The notes under the pieces were generated by a model that was not told where the DNA came from, did no database searches, and saw only the letters and a program-made list of their open reading frames with translations. Made by a program: the position numbers and the translations under genes. From Bacteroidota bacterium (GTDB lineage: Bacteria; Bacteroidota; Bacteroidia; Bacteroidales; VadinHA17), in the NCBI GenBank assembly GCA_018262715.1, contig JADFDS010000002.1:41127-105126 (forward strand): a DNA stretch of 64,000 nucleotides, given 5' to 3'. This document shows, piece by piece, positions 59,701-64,000 of the stretch; position 1 is the first letter of the stretch; each line of letters begins with the position of its first letter.

Positions 59701-61256
59701 TGGCCGATGGTTACAGTGAATGGCAGAGATGTCCTGGGGCACTCCAGTGCGGTAGTTCCATATACTGTGACAGTATAGTCTCCTGTCTGGGTATAATCAT
59801 TGAGCGTAATTGTCTGTGTGGTAATACCTGTGTTTGCGCCGTTTCTGCGCCAAAGATAGCTGCCATTAGGCGAAGCAGTTGATGTAAGGGTAATTGATGT
59901 TGAGTTATTGTCACAGAAATTATTCACCCCGGCGGAAAGAGAGATTACCGGTACAGCCGGCAACGGATCAAAAGTCAGTCTCATTGTATCAGTATGCTCA
60001 GGGCACATGCCTGTTGCATATGCATGAAGCACCAGGTCAACCCAGCCTCTCGCCAGATCGGCGTTACTGGCAGTGTAGCTGGCATTGCCGGGGCTGGTGG
60101 CATTGGTGAAGCTACCGTTACCCCTGGAGGTCCATAAGGCGGAAGTTCCGTCAACCAGGATACCATTGGTATTGAACGGATCACCGGCACAGATTGACTC
60201 ATCCGGACCTGCGTTGGCAAGTGGTCCGTCAACAATAAGGATAATGGCATCATCAGTATTTGCTTCACCGGCATTGGGATTCGTCTGGCTACCGTTCCAT
60301 GGATTACAGACGTTCCAGTTGCGGACTGTGACCTCGAACTGATCACCGGCAACAGTCCCGACACCGTCAAACGATATGGGGTAAGTATTATTCAGGGAGT
60401 ATGTCCCCGTTACAGGATCAACCGGAATCTCCACTATCGGACCTTCAAAATAGCCGCTCTGGGTATTGTAAGGCGTGACAATTGCTCCCGAAACAGGATC
60501 AACATTCCACGGTCCGGTAATTGGATTACCATTATTATCAGTCAGATATACAACTCTCTGTGCAGTTCCGACCTTTATGAACAGGTTGGGTATCCCCTGA
60601 CCGGCAAGAGGGTCGGTACCGTAGATAAACTGCTCATGTCTGTTTGTATGATTGGGCTTCTGTGCTGTCGGATTATCCTGGATATTGCATGAAAAATGTG
60701 TTGCATCGGTAAACTGAAAATCAAGGAGGGGCAAACCTTCACAAACGTCCTCTTCGTCAGGTGTAATGTCTATGACACCATTGGCAAGGGCAATATCATC
60801 CTGATGCCAGTTGCCGATAATTTGCACCTGCCTTGAGTCAAGGCAGGCAGAGCCATTGTCTATCATCTGCATCATAACCTCATACTCGCATAACCCGTTA
60901 GCAGGGAAAGTATGAGACAGCTCGGCTCTTACATAATATACTGTTATCCCTGCCACTACCCTTGTCTGGACTGTCGGATAAACATTGGTTGTGTTTCCGT
61001 CACCCCAGATAAACTGAACCCTGTAAGTAGGATTGGGAGGCATGGTGGAAAAAGTAAATTCGTAGTAAATGACCGTAGTAGCCGGAGCACATGTGTTTGC
61101 GAAAAGGAATCCGGAACCGGAAACTCCTGATACTGTACATTGAGCAGCAAGTGACTGGCTGAAAATACCTAAAATAAAACCTGCCAGAAATATGATCCTG
61201 AACAGAAATTTCATGGTTCTGCTCATTATTCTGTTGTAAAATGCTTTAGGTTCCAT
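44796..61256 (-). CDS. Giant SprB-like T9SS type B adhesin, 5486 residues
   Basis: One uninterrupted frame of 16.5 kb. The signal peptide is 'MKFLFRIIFLAGFILGIFSQ' (start ATG 61256, or nearer ones at 61226 and 61214). Domains in order: Ig-like and PKD-like modules (about 40-1780, with two near-identical ones); scattered SprB repeats such as 'LQCNGDNSGAINLTVTG'; 14 tandem modules of about 84 residues (about 2580-3765) with 'IGTCPTS' and 'YTVTVTDANGC'; more SprB repeats; eight Ig-like modules of about 95 residues (4122-4885); and five PKD domains with 'WDFGDGNTS' (about 4970-5385). The last 90 residues ('MQIFNRWGTLIFETFD') are the gliding-associated type B sorting domain. SprB-type proteins are moved on the cell surface during gliding; adhesion is the expected role. 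Confidence 0.93.
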   Translation of the reverse strand: MEPKAFYNRIMSRTMKFLFRIIFLAGFILGIFSQSLAAQCTVSGVSGSGFLFANTCAPATTVIYYEFTFSTMPPNPTYRVQFIWGDGNTTNVYPTVQTRVVAGITVYYVRAELSHTFPANGLCEYEVMMQMIDNGSACLDSRQVQIIGNWHQDDIALANGVIDITPDEEDVCEGLPLLDFQFTDATHFSCNIQDNPTAQKPNHTNRHEQFIYGTDPLAGQGIPNLFIKVGTAQRVVYLTDNNGNPITGPWNVDPVSGAIVTPYNTQSGYFEGPIVEIPVDPVTGTYSLNNTYPISFDGVGTVAGDQFEVTVRNWNVCNPWNGSQTNPNAGEANTDDAIILIVDGPLANAGPDESICAGDPFNTNGILVDGTSALWTSRGNGSFTNATSPGNASYTASNADLARGWVDLVLHAYATGMCPEHTDTMRLTFDPLPAVPVISLSAGVNNFCDNNSTSITLTSTASPNGSYLWRRNGANTGITTQTITLNDYTQTGDYTVTVYGTTALECPRTSLPFTVTIGQPATVNAGSDQTICSNTPASLAGTIGGSAGSAIWSTSGSGSFGNAANLSTSYTPSAADITAGTVTLTLTTNKPAGPCPAVSDFLILTIIRAPQVNAGADDATCQGTPYTINDATASNYATLTWSDNGTGSITAGQGTLTPTYTPGPAEANATVTLTLTATGNSPCATATDTRILYVDRSPVATVGPVQEICNNTSASLSATAAASGTSGEWTFINNLVWQETFTESPQYATSGADWTTSGITPDADTYFRVESGRIVGRGLGAEAIWRSDPIPIAAFSPVKASVYLQELSSLENTDYVRVYYSIDGGPETLFTANGNLSDDFGSVTASVTNLSGTSLRIIIRCRNNAPDEYFYIDNIVVRQVTATPEPAITTVTSPTSAVSDLWQGDNRFRWSVFSNHNGCDSASAVYTIRRDISPAAANAGPAQAFCETSSTVLAANAATNGGTGTWTLTGGSGTVAEPNNPTSSVSGLGYGVNTFRWTITSALGICPSTNSSVTITRNRNPIDLSGNVTIVKNPVCYNTPGQLRITGTEADVRYYLRTGGADGSFVQGNGGTITLTTPNLTAATTFQIHAIKDVTGCDIIFGSYTINVNPEFTLAQLMATHNICAGATTTISVTLTGGTGPYTIVWNDGSDHTINNYVSGTDINIGPYPAGSTSITLTSVTDNNLCVPASLGTPISITVGSTPVSATLSGSGDACVGSTSSLTFTVTDGVPPYDIIINGVTYFDRTSGSSISLGALPVGDYTYSLTSVIDACGNPVPAGGLPPAYSFSIDEIPSAAGTMNNSPVICSNGTTNIALNSTVAASTYEWTVSFAPATTWTTGKAPSGGTGGMGTVISQNLEHESYVPITVTYTITPTGPAPTYCVGLPVTRQVIVNPVARISNKTASICSGGTFAVTPSNGGTEIVPTGTTYTWTAPVISPAGSITGGSAQPTGQTSISQALTNTSNASATATYTVTPQSGTCTGPTFTVTVTVNPVPSISNKTATICSGGTFTVTPANGGTEIVPSGTTYTWTAPVISPAGSITGGSAQPTGQTSISQALTNTTSASATATYTVTPLSGTCTGPTFTVTVTINPTPALNSDLTPPDVCSNTLFTYTPTSLTAGTTFSWTRLAAAGITTTEPATGTNGISHVLRNFTSATIPVTYEYLLTANGCTNTQQVVVNVKPEPVIADQSAAVCSGETLTHHILLDNFVNPGANVTFTWPEPVLTPGLSGGTARTLPSAADMTDVFVNTSGGDETATYTVTPVYNGCVGEFREIVVTIGSQPVLGDLDMFACSAVPTGLVLAVAPTSSSASSYDIASITVQAGLVAAAGNATATPVGGTNDINYLANDRFTNETGVNRTVTYRIRPVFGATCIGDWVDVVVTIRPQPVIVPGQHETVCSNVASSLEILLLPANTPSGSTFSWPLPVMSDGSVQGTTGTNVPADPALTAHITDIFENYGVTPITATYTVTPYSSFSCAGTPVDVVITINPEPAAPVITGDDMLCTNQANVIYTIPLTPGSSYAWTVPASVGTKVFDANSNAIIINAAAAAGSGTITVTETNSFGCTGPAGSFDVDVMAPSPQSDITGDDIVCALETGTYSVPDHPGSVYTWTLPTGAALIGDPSAASITVTFGTISGNISVREVNAAGCITNHNPLAVTVRPLPTAIISNSGTVCIEDTHPITITLTGTAPWNVIYAINGANQTAINIAASPYTLNATAAGNYTVTSVTDANGCTNSGIGNATVSYWPVPSATLSGTTAVCAGQSATLTISLTGAAPYTFIYTDGATPVTVTNHPVNIYTFTVTPAAAVTYTLVSMEDSHGCNGTLSGTATVTIHAQPVLAFAVTNLQCNGDNSGAINLTVTGSALNSFSWLGPDGFTAGTEDITGVKAGLYNVIVTSSDGCVASGQATVFQPEVLTLSSTGNMVLLCNGDPTGAGSFTAAGGTAPYTFSTLVNTAGATLTPSATSVAVTGAGGGTITVRVTDAHNCTAEATIIVTEPPALSLTATTTNISCFGGNNGTIITSVTGGTAPYIYAWTISGGGSGITAGAPNQGALTAGTYEVTVTDANGCQLVRSWTLTQPTVLAVTATSDDNLIGTCSSAQLTATVTGGVEPAGGYLYSWSPAAGLTSTTIANPVATPASTTTYTVTVTDANGCIKTGSVTVDVAPVLTAVAFADDNLIGACPGSETQLHVNVNGGEAPYSFSWLPVAGLSDPAVREPMAAPAANTNYTVTVTDANGCTATASVNVNVAPPLDVTAAVDDNLIGTCPTSVAHLSATATGGEGGYTYLWDNAGTLNNATSATPTAKPLATTIYTVTVTDANGCTDQATVTVNVAPDLAVTATADDLFIGTCPTSVSHLDATVTGGEGGFTYKWTPLTGLDDNNIKTPTAKPAVTTTYTVTVTDANGCTATSNITITVRPALTLTLAVDDSSIGTCPGSDAQITSTAGGGEPGYTYLWTPAAGLSSDTDPNPTAKPDATTTYTLTVTDQNGCSISRDITVNVVSPLTVTASAADPLIGTCPDSRTTLNAVALGGEPGYTYAWAPATGLNNTAIQSPTAKPAATTTYTVTVTDNNGCMATATVTVNVAPDLTAVASADDTNIGTCPTSVAHLDVTASGGEPGYTYLWAPVAGLSDPNSKSPTAKPSATTTYTVTVTDANDCQTTASIEIVVAPVLNVTVSADDYNIGTCSTSDAQLTASATGGEPGYTYQWSPATGLTDPASPATAAKPLVTTSYTVLVTDLNGCTTTASLTITVAPDLAATATASDPNIGTCSTSRSTLDVIVTGGEPGYTYSWAPATGLSDPAVKSPTAKPAVTTTYTVTVTDNNGCQTTAPVTVNVLPDLVATAAADDMLIGVCPTSRSNLSVTVSGGEPGYTYSWTPATGLNNPNVSNPIAKPAITTTYTVTVTDANGCQATDDITITVAPDLSVAATADDYILSTCLTSDAQITATATGGEELAGGGYTWSWAPSAGLSATNIPNPVAKPASTTTYTVTVTDANGCTAVNTITIEVRPPLAAIATATDYLIGDCPGSTTTLDVNVTGGELPYVYSWVPAASLNDATAKSPVASPTTNTTYTVTVTDANGCTVTATVTINIAPPLTATAAVDDDPIGACPTSVAHLSTTVGGGEGGYTYLWDNAGTLDDATKANPVAKPAVSTLYTVTVTDSNGCLTTAQVQVNVAPDLTVSVTADDDIIGACPASVASLTATGAGGELLPSGDYTYNWSPAAGLNYTNVKSPIAKPAVTTTYTVTITDRNGCTASDQVTITVMPPIVLTTTPVVYAGGYNVTCNGASDGAIDLGVTGGEMPYTYAWSSPSGFTATGQDISGLLAGTYTVTVTDANNCMATTTVVLIEPAVLTLGKTPDVVLACFGDATATGSFSVSGGTSPYVLSAISNTAGAAVTITGTSLSFTGGAVGEITALVTDANSCTAQATIIITQPSQLMPGTINGDQEVCYLGNPASLNEVTAPAGGPATILFQWELSLNGGASWSDVPGATMASYDPPAGILQTTHFRRRVNSAACDPEYSNPVVVTVNPLPVASIAGTGFVCPGDAATVTVTITTGESPFTVVLSDGTTVSNYTSGSPITVNPTVSTTYTITSVTDNNGCAVAAPHADLTGSATIDAKTVPEIAVQPLNQTVCEDAVATFVTDAGGTTNPQYRWYLDTGSGMTIMPGENAATLSVTAVSAMNGYRYQAEITGDCPDPVLSDIVTLTVNEKPEIITQPKAVTLCSGEDAIFTVDAGVTTNPVYQWYVNTGTGWTPAAGARYQGANTATLTVVSTLEMMSGYQYRVRVSGICTPYVESTPVTLTVTRQAEITQHPASLTLCEGAAATFTVNAGLTTNPSYQWESSLDGGVTWAPIGGATTPTYTIATVATADNNTAYRAIVSSSCGSSVTSLPAFLTVNELPEIVDQPDEVIICEYAIADFIVDAGVTTGATYRWQRSIDGGTTWNNLTETSTYFGVSTMNLKVNGTNRMMSGDMFRVIVSGTCTPPDTSAAALLTVNTAPEILAQPVASAICENTSTSFNVSAQGTALNYQWFVDTGSGFSAITDGGVYSGATSNTLMLTAVPRTYDNNRYRVEIEGTCVPKAISQTVQLDVSIETIINTQPADSAICEFMTASFTALADGANLSYQWQAFDGNAWADLANSGIYMGVKTPTLMVFGPPRTMDGTRYRVVIGGDCSADLISDEAVLTVYTAPELSDHPDEFRGCPGGSATFSVVAAGTDLVYQWQVNSGAGFVNVTDIAPYSGTTTQTLTINNLNLSMNGYLVRVVVSGTCLPPVTSSFAPLRVYMEPSIISEPADAEVCDQAGAIFYSQVFNTGAGETTVWQVNQGAGWNNLSDGALYQGTQTPQLVIMSATTPMNGWHYRLEITGPCGQYYTREALLTVNAWPVAEIAPVDTLLVCGGIPTQLHGNPAGGSGSYTAHRWFGDIGPLSQYNIENPVFNTSMAGYYRLVYQVTDSKGCVGLDTLVIEVEKPVAMFTADVPSGCQPLTVNFTNGSTGYTSLLWDFGDGNTSTDVSPEHTYLNEGPALDYRTVRLEITSANGCVSSMEQNITVYPEILSDFVISDDTICSGESIMFSLLPGAYRYYWNYGDGFQETGSNVISHTYFNTETTPVTYNVTLRTESFFGCISETTLPVVVYPTPVPAYIATPASQVFPAATVTFTNNTNAGTWTWLWNFDDGNTSTEMSPVHTYAAPGDFDVSLTVSNGICTEDVVHSVRVLPTPPIADFDTIPSGCQPWNVAIHNTSLYATTYYWDFGDGHTSNAINPNYTYVQAGTYQITLTVTGPGGQDTESQIVYVYPSPRAYFDVSPAKVYVNDEEVRLFNLSEGGDSFIWEFGDGDTSHLRDPFHKYTTEGIYDITLHAYSANGCYDTYTKSPSVTVEPFGDLIFASVFKPNLDGPIEIDELPNSGDAMDQFFFPPIRETVLDYHMQIFNRWGTLIFETFDINIPWNGYYKGKLCQQGVYVWLVEGKYANGRPFKKAGDITLLH
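46600..48890 (-). repeat. Array of eight Ig-like modules inside the giant adhesin gene
   Basis: Each module has about 90-98 residues and the pattern 'P-x-I-x-x-Q-P', Cys, 'ATFTV-AG', 'YQW', 'MSGYQYRVRVSG-C' and 'LTV'. The two cysteines per module can form the Ig disulfide. Modules are diverged at the DNA level. Boundaries are approximate. Confidence 0.8.
49960..53520 (-). repeat. Array of 14 modules of about 84 residues inside the giant adhesin gene
   Basis: Units begin 'ADD-x-x-IGTCP-S' and contain 'GGEPGYTY-W-PATGL', 'P-AKP--TTTYTVTVTD-NGC' and 'ITV-P'. The period of about 252 bases was counted from successive 'IG-x-C' motifs: 14 occurrences, with 'LST' replacing 'IGT' in unit 11. Each unit keeps one Cys at each of two sites, suggesting a disulfide. 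Outer boundaries are approximate. Confidence 0.85.
56578..56983 (-). repeat. Near-identical 297-bp duplication inside the giant adhesin gene
   Basis: Bases 56578-56686 and 56875-56983 are identical over 109 positions, while the flanking parts of the two modules differ at many third positions. Offset is 297 bases, 99 codons, so the frame is kept. This points to recent gene conversion between neighbouring modules. Confidence 0.85.
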
Positions 61257-61320
61257 GATATCAAGGTTTATCCGATATATTACAACGTAGGTTAAGCGCT
61301 TATAATATGTGACCAGAAAT

Positions 61321-61362
61321 AAAATGAAAAGGTTGCCTCGGGCAGGGCAACCTTTTCATTTT
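61321..61362 (-). terminator. Bidirectional intrinsic terminator upstream of the giant gene
   Basis: A 17-bp perfect stem (AAAATGAAAAGGTTGCC with GGCAACCTTTTCATTTT) and an 8-base loop have T-runs in either direction. It ends the deacetylase operon, whose stop lies at 61471, and insulates the giant gene. A second weak stem (AGATTCT/AGAATCT, 61430-61454) lies between. Confidence 0.88.
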
Positions 61363-61470
61363 TCATAATATGGCTATAATCAAATAGTACAATCCCGGAC
61401 AGCTATTCCGGAATTTACTGAATAATTTTAGATTCTTTCCACTGATTAGAATCTTAAATATAATAGTAGC

Positions 61471-62373
61471 TTAATCTTTCTGATTTTCAGTCAAAAAGAA
61501 TTTAGCGGCATTTTTTAACTTCTGACCAACAAGCTCACCAACCCATTGTGAAAAATTCATGCTCCATCTTTGCGGATGAATCGTGATAAGAACTCTCCCC
61601 GGAAAGGTGCTCTTCCTTACAGCCATGACGATCTCTGCGGTAGCCCGGTAACTGTAACGTTTTTTCATTTCCGCACCTTCTGCTCCTGCATCCATTGCGC
61701 TTCCCTTGACGGGCTTCCTTACCCAGCCGGAAAAATACCCTTCCTCTCTTGAATACACACGATCCCGGACCGATACTGATTCACCATCCCATCGCCTTCC
61801 GGTGTCAGTCAGATAAAGAATATCATTAAGGTTTATGTCGAAATAAGGTTCACAAACAATACCTGCCTCTCCGTAGTCATAATGTTTCCAGATGAGCCGG
61901 CTGTCAAGGCTGCTCAACGGACTCCCGTGCATACAGGCGGTGGTTACCGGTGCAAGAGTGCGCATCTTTTCCAGATTATTTGCGAAACTGTTAAACGCCT
62001 CACGTGCAAGGTGTTCGTTAAAAGGTACTCTTCTTAAGCCCGTTAGCATTGCGGACTTCCGGCCTGCGAAGTCAAGATCCTCATAGTGATATCCGATTTC
62101 ATGGCCCAGTGATGAAATCTCCTGAATTATCCGTCTGTCATAACAGCCGGGAATAACCCTGAAATAATAGGTGCCTGTTATGCCCATCGTCGTTTCCATA
62201 GCAGCACAGGCAAGGGCATTCTGAGGATATTTGTCAATATCATGCCTGAGTATGACAGACCGGCCGGACACCAAGACCCTGTCACCTGTAAAATCTTTGA
62301 CTGTTCTGAATGTATACCCCGAATCCTTAAGTGTCCCGAGAAGACGCTTCAGGGCATCCAAAGTAAAATCCAT
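61471..62373 (-). CDS. NodB-like polysaccharide deacetylase family protein
   Basis: 300 residues. 'SVILRHDIDKYPQNALACAA' (about 39-58) holds the paired Asp residues of the metal site, and 'SSLGHEIGYHYEDLDFAG' the later conserved His, as in NodB-homology enzymes of Bacteroidota surface-glycan clusters. 'CMHGSPLSSLDSR' and 'RVLITIHPQRWSMN' provide further family His residues. There is no signal peptide, so it is likely cytoplasmic and acts on a sugar intermediate; the exact substrate is unknown. It is the last gene of an operon with the T9SS protein (27-base gap) and the DUF354 gene upstream. Confidence 0.8.
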   Translation of the reverse strand: MDFTLDALKRLLGTLKDSGYTFRTVKDFTGDRVLVSGRSVILRHDIDKYPQNALACAAMETTMGITGTYYFRVIPGCYDRRIIQEISSLGHEIGYHYEDLDFAGRKSAMLTGLRRVPFNEHLAREAFNSFANNLEKMRTLAPVTTACMHGSPLSSLDSRLIWKHYDYGEAGIVCEPYFDINLNDILYLTDTGRRWDGESVSVRDRVYSREEGYFSGWVRKPVKGSAMDAGAEGAEMKKRYSYRATAEIVMAVRKSTFPGRVLITIHPQRWSMNFSQWVGELVGQKLKNAAKFFLTENQKD

Positions 62374-62400
62374 AATATCTGGTCTGATCTGACCCGAAGG

Positions 62401-63567
62401 TCATTTCCTGGATATAACCGTACTGTAAACAGTATCTGATATAATTCTCAATATATAACTGCCACTGCTGAGTGAGCCGAGGTCAATTGTAATAACTTCT
62501 TCTCCGTTTGCTGCAATTTTCCTGACAGGTCTGCCATGATAATCCATAAGTTCAATGCCTGACACGGGGCATTCCTGATCTTCCATTCTTATTGTGACAT
62601 AGTCAGTTGCAGGATTTGGAAAAACAGTGAAAGGCGCCCTCCTGCCTCTGTCTGACGGGTGGGGCGGTGCTTCAGTGTCATCATCCGGGTTGTAACACTC
62701 GCCCGGGCAGTCTCCATGAGCCAGATGGCTGTTCAGTTCAGAGACATGAACATACAGGGTTTGACCATTATGGCAGACCGGAACTCTTCGTCTTCCTGAG
62801 AGCAGTTCATGGTGATAATAGATATCAGTCCTGGAATCAGACTCCCAGTTCCCGTTTGACCATATTTCTCCGTAGGTATTTGTCAGCGTTCCACATCCGT
62901 TATAGACATATATGGTCTTTGCCTTATTCACCCAACCGGTATCCAGGTAATCCTGCCTGGTCTGAGACAATTTTAAACCGGTGGCAGTATTATCATAAAG
63001 CATCCTTGTATAATAGTAATTCGTTGATGTGAGCCATGCAGTGCGTTCAGTCAGGATACCGCGGTGATCATAGAAGAGACTGTCTGTTGAAAAATCAGTC
63101 CAGGAGCCGGTGTACCAGTAATCCCGGTGATAGACACTCAGGTTATCCTTTTCGTCATAATAATAAGTAAACGTGTTCAGGTTCTCCCACCGGTCTGTTC
63201 TCCATACGGTTACCACCCTGGTTGTCAGGCGCTGAGAACCATCATAAAACAACTCCTGTCTCTGTGACGGGAGCCAGTTTACTCCGTCAGCATTATAGGT
63301 CATAACAACCGACAAAAGTTCTCCGTCGTAGTTATTTAATGTTTTCGATACCGGATTTCTGTCTGCCGACTTTGTGATCGTACTGTCAAGTAAACCGTCA
63401 GAATAAAAGTTGTAGGTTACAGACATCAACACATATGTGGAACTAACCCGGCTATACGAGTACGTGTAAACCGAGTCAGGCACGAGTCTGAAATACGGAT
63501 TTTGACCATTAACGCTTCCGGCAAGAATCAACAGAACAAACAGCGGCAGACTTTTTCTGATTATCAT
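62401..63567 (-). CDS. Secreted protein with YD-like repeats and T9SS type A sorting domain
   Basis: 388 residues from the ATG at 63567; an in-frame GTG at 63591 is less likely because the signal peptide 'MIIRKSLPLFVLLILAGSVN' begins at the ATG. Residues about 30-260 are repeated Tyr-rich strands such as 'FTYYYDEKDNLSVYHRDYW' and 'IYVYNGCGTLTNTYGEIW', reminiscent of RHS/YD repeats without their full consensus. A small Cys/His motif 'VCHNGQTLYVHVSELNSHLA' then 'HGDCPGEC' (about 273-300) recurs in other Bacteroidota exoproteins. The C-terminus ('FTVFPNPATDYVTI', 'LSSGSYILRI') is a type A sorting domain. Placement in a glycan-synthesis operon is unusual for a T9SS cargo. Confidence 0.82.
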   Translation of the reverse strand: MIIRKSLPLFVLLILAGSVNGQNPYFRLVPDSVYTYSYSRVSSTYVLMSVTYNFYSDGLLDSTITKSADRNPVSKTLNNYDGELLSVVMTYNADGVNWLPSQRQELFYDGSQRLTTRVVTVWRTDRWENLNTFTYYYDEKDNLSVYHRDYWYTGSWTDFSTDSLFYDHRGILTERTAWLTSTNYYYTRMLYDNTATGLKLSQTRQDYLDTGWVNKAKTIYVYNGCGTLTNTYGEIWSNGNWESDSRTDIYYHHELLSGRRRVPVCHNGQTLYVHVSELNSHLAHGDCPGECYNPDDDTEAPPHPSDRGRRAPFTVFPNPATDYVTIRMEDQECPVSGIELMDYHGRPVRKIAANGEEVITIDLGSLSSGSYILRIISDTVYSTVISRK

Positions 63568-63602
63568 AGCTTCTTTGGGGATTCTGAACACTTTCTCTGA
63601 CT

Positions 63603-64000
63603 TTACCTGTTTTTTAAAAAGCTGTCAGGCCACTCTTCAATAAATTTCACGAGGAAGGCCGTAACATCACATTTACTGTTGATTAAACGTTCGCTTTTTC
63701 TTTTTGTTTCGGATTTCAGGTCAGACCGGTCAAGCAACTCATCTGCCTTTGCGATAACGCCATCAAAACCGGTAAACGCAGAAATAATTCCGTACTCTCT
63801 TTCCTGCTCGGCAACCAGGCCGGGAATCACGGAATTAACATAAATTGCCGGTGTGCCGAGAAGTGCACATTCTGATGCCATTGTGGCCCCCTCTCCTACA
63901 AAAAGAGAGGCGAAGGCCAGCGCATGATGCAACCTTTCAGGCCTGAGCGGAAACCTGAATTTCTCCAGCTCCTGAGGCAGCCCGGTTTCAGAGCTGATGA
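63603..64000 (-). CDS. DUF354-type glycosyltransferase-like protein (5' end cut by window edge)
   Basis: The last 132 codons are visible; the frame is open to the window edge. 'LHHALAFASLFVGEGATMAS' then 'ECALLGTPAIYVN' is the conserved C-terminal block of DUF354 proteins, which resemble UDP-GlcNAc 2-epimerases and GT-B glycosyltransferases. The tail 'SDLKSETKRKSERLINSKCD' is the terminal helix. Relatives sit in capsule and O-antigen clusters, as the downstream deacetylase also suggests. It lies 35 bases before the start of the next gene. Confidence 0.82.
   Translation of the reverse strand, partial: ISSETGLPQELEKFRFPLRPERLHHALAFASLFVGEGATMASECALLGTPAIYVNSVIPGLVAEQEREYGIISAFTGFDGVIAKADELLDRSDLKSETKRKSERLINSKCDVTAFLVKFIEEWPDSFLKNR

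Noticed and set aside
1..64000. tRNA, rRNA, integrase or transposase genes
   Set aside because: None was recognised on either strand while reading through; a tRNAscan/Infernal run would settle the RNA part.

Overview
The window reads as chromosome of a Bacteroidota bacterium, most likely a free-living or environmental member of the Bacteroidales/Marinilabiliales side. Evidence: a SusC/SusD pair with a one-protein hybrid two-component regulator, several proteins with type IX secretion (T9SS) C-terminal sorting domains, a GldA-like gliding ABC ATPase, an IspG with a long insert, and many -7 boxes of the TAnnTTTG type found 10-30 bases before start codons. No rRNA, tRNA, CRISPR array or intact transposase was seen. 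The species cannot be named from sequence alone.

Layout. 1-3976: housekeeping genes (rpoN, cut by the window edge, and asnS on the minus strand; a universal stress protein and a GldA-like ATPase on the plus strand). 3977-8614: an accessory patch with two secreted proteins of unknown function and an AAA-type ATPase gene. The ATPase gene has three 14-bp iterons before it, 18-bp direct repeats on both sides, and a degraded copy of its own 3' end 3 kb away. 8480-14526: a methionine/one-carbon block, metK behind a probable SAM-II riboswitch, converging on a metH-metF operon. 14589-30306: a polysaccharide utilisation locus (PUL): hybrid regulator, SusD, SusC and a GH127 beta-L-arabinofuranosidase lipoprotein on the minus strand; divergently, a four-repeat lipoprotein and a lipoprotein with an HExxH zincin motif. 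Together they suggest attack on arabinosylated glycoproteins.

30408-41404: two pieces of what looks like a peptide-modification and export system, separated by rnr, ispG and cysS. One piece is a PqqD-like protein plus a fusion of an HPr-kinase-like domain to a signal-peptidase-like domain. The other is a nucleotidyltransferase-fold protein plus an ABC exporter carrying in-frame tandem repeats. 41605-44609: a beta-helix T9SS protein and a 60-residue peptide with its own promoter and a Ser/Pro-rich tail. 44623-44767: three 62-bp tandem repeats made of hairpins. 44796-61256: one 5486-residue gene for a T9SS type B adhesin of the SprB kind. 61471-64000: a likely surface-glycan operon (DUF354-type protein, a T9SS protein, a NodB-like deacetylase), cut by the window edge.

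The least explained parts are the split kinase/peptidase/PqqD/nucleotidyltransferase/ABC system with its possible peptide substrate, the iteron-ATPase unit, and the PUL combining an arabinofuranosidase with a metallopeptidase. Promoter calls rest on match to the Bacteroidota -7 consensus; the -33 TTG was usually weak or absent and is mentioned only where seen.
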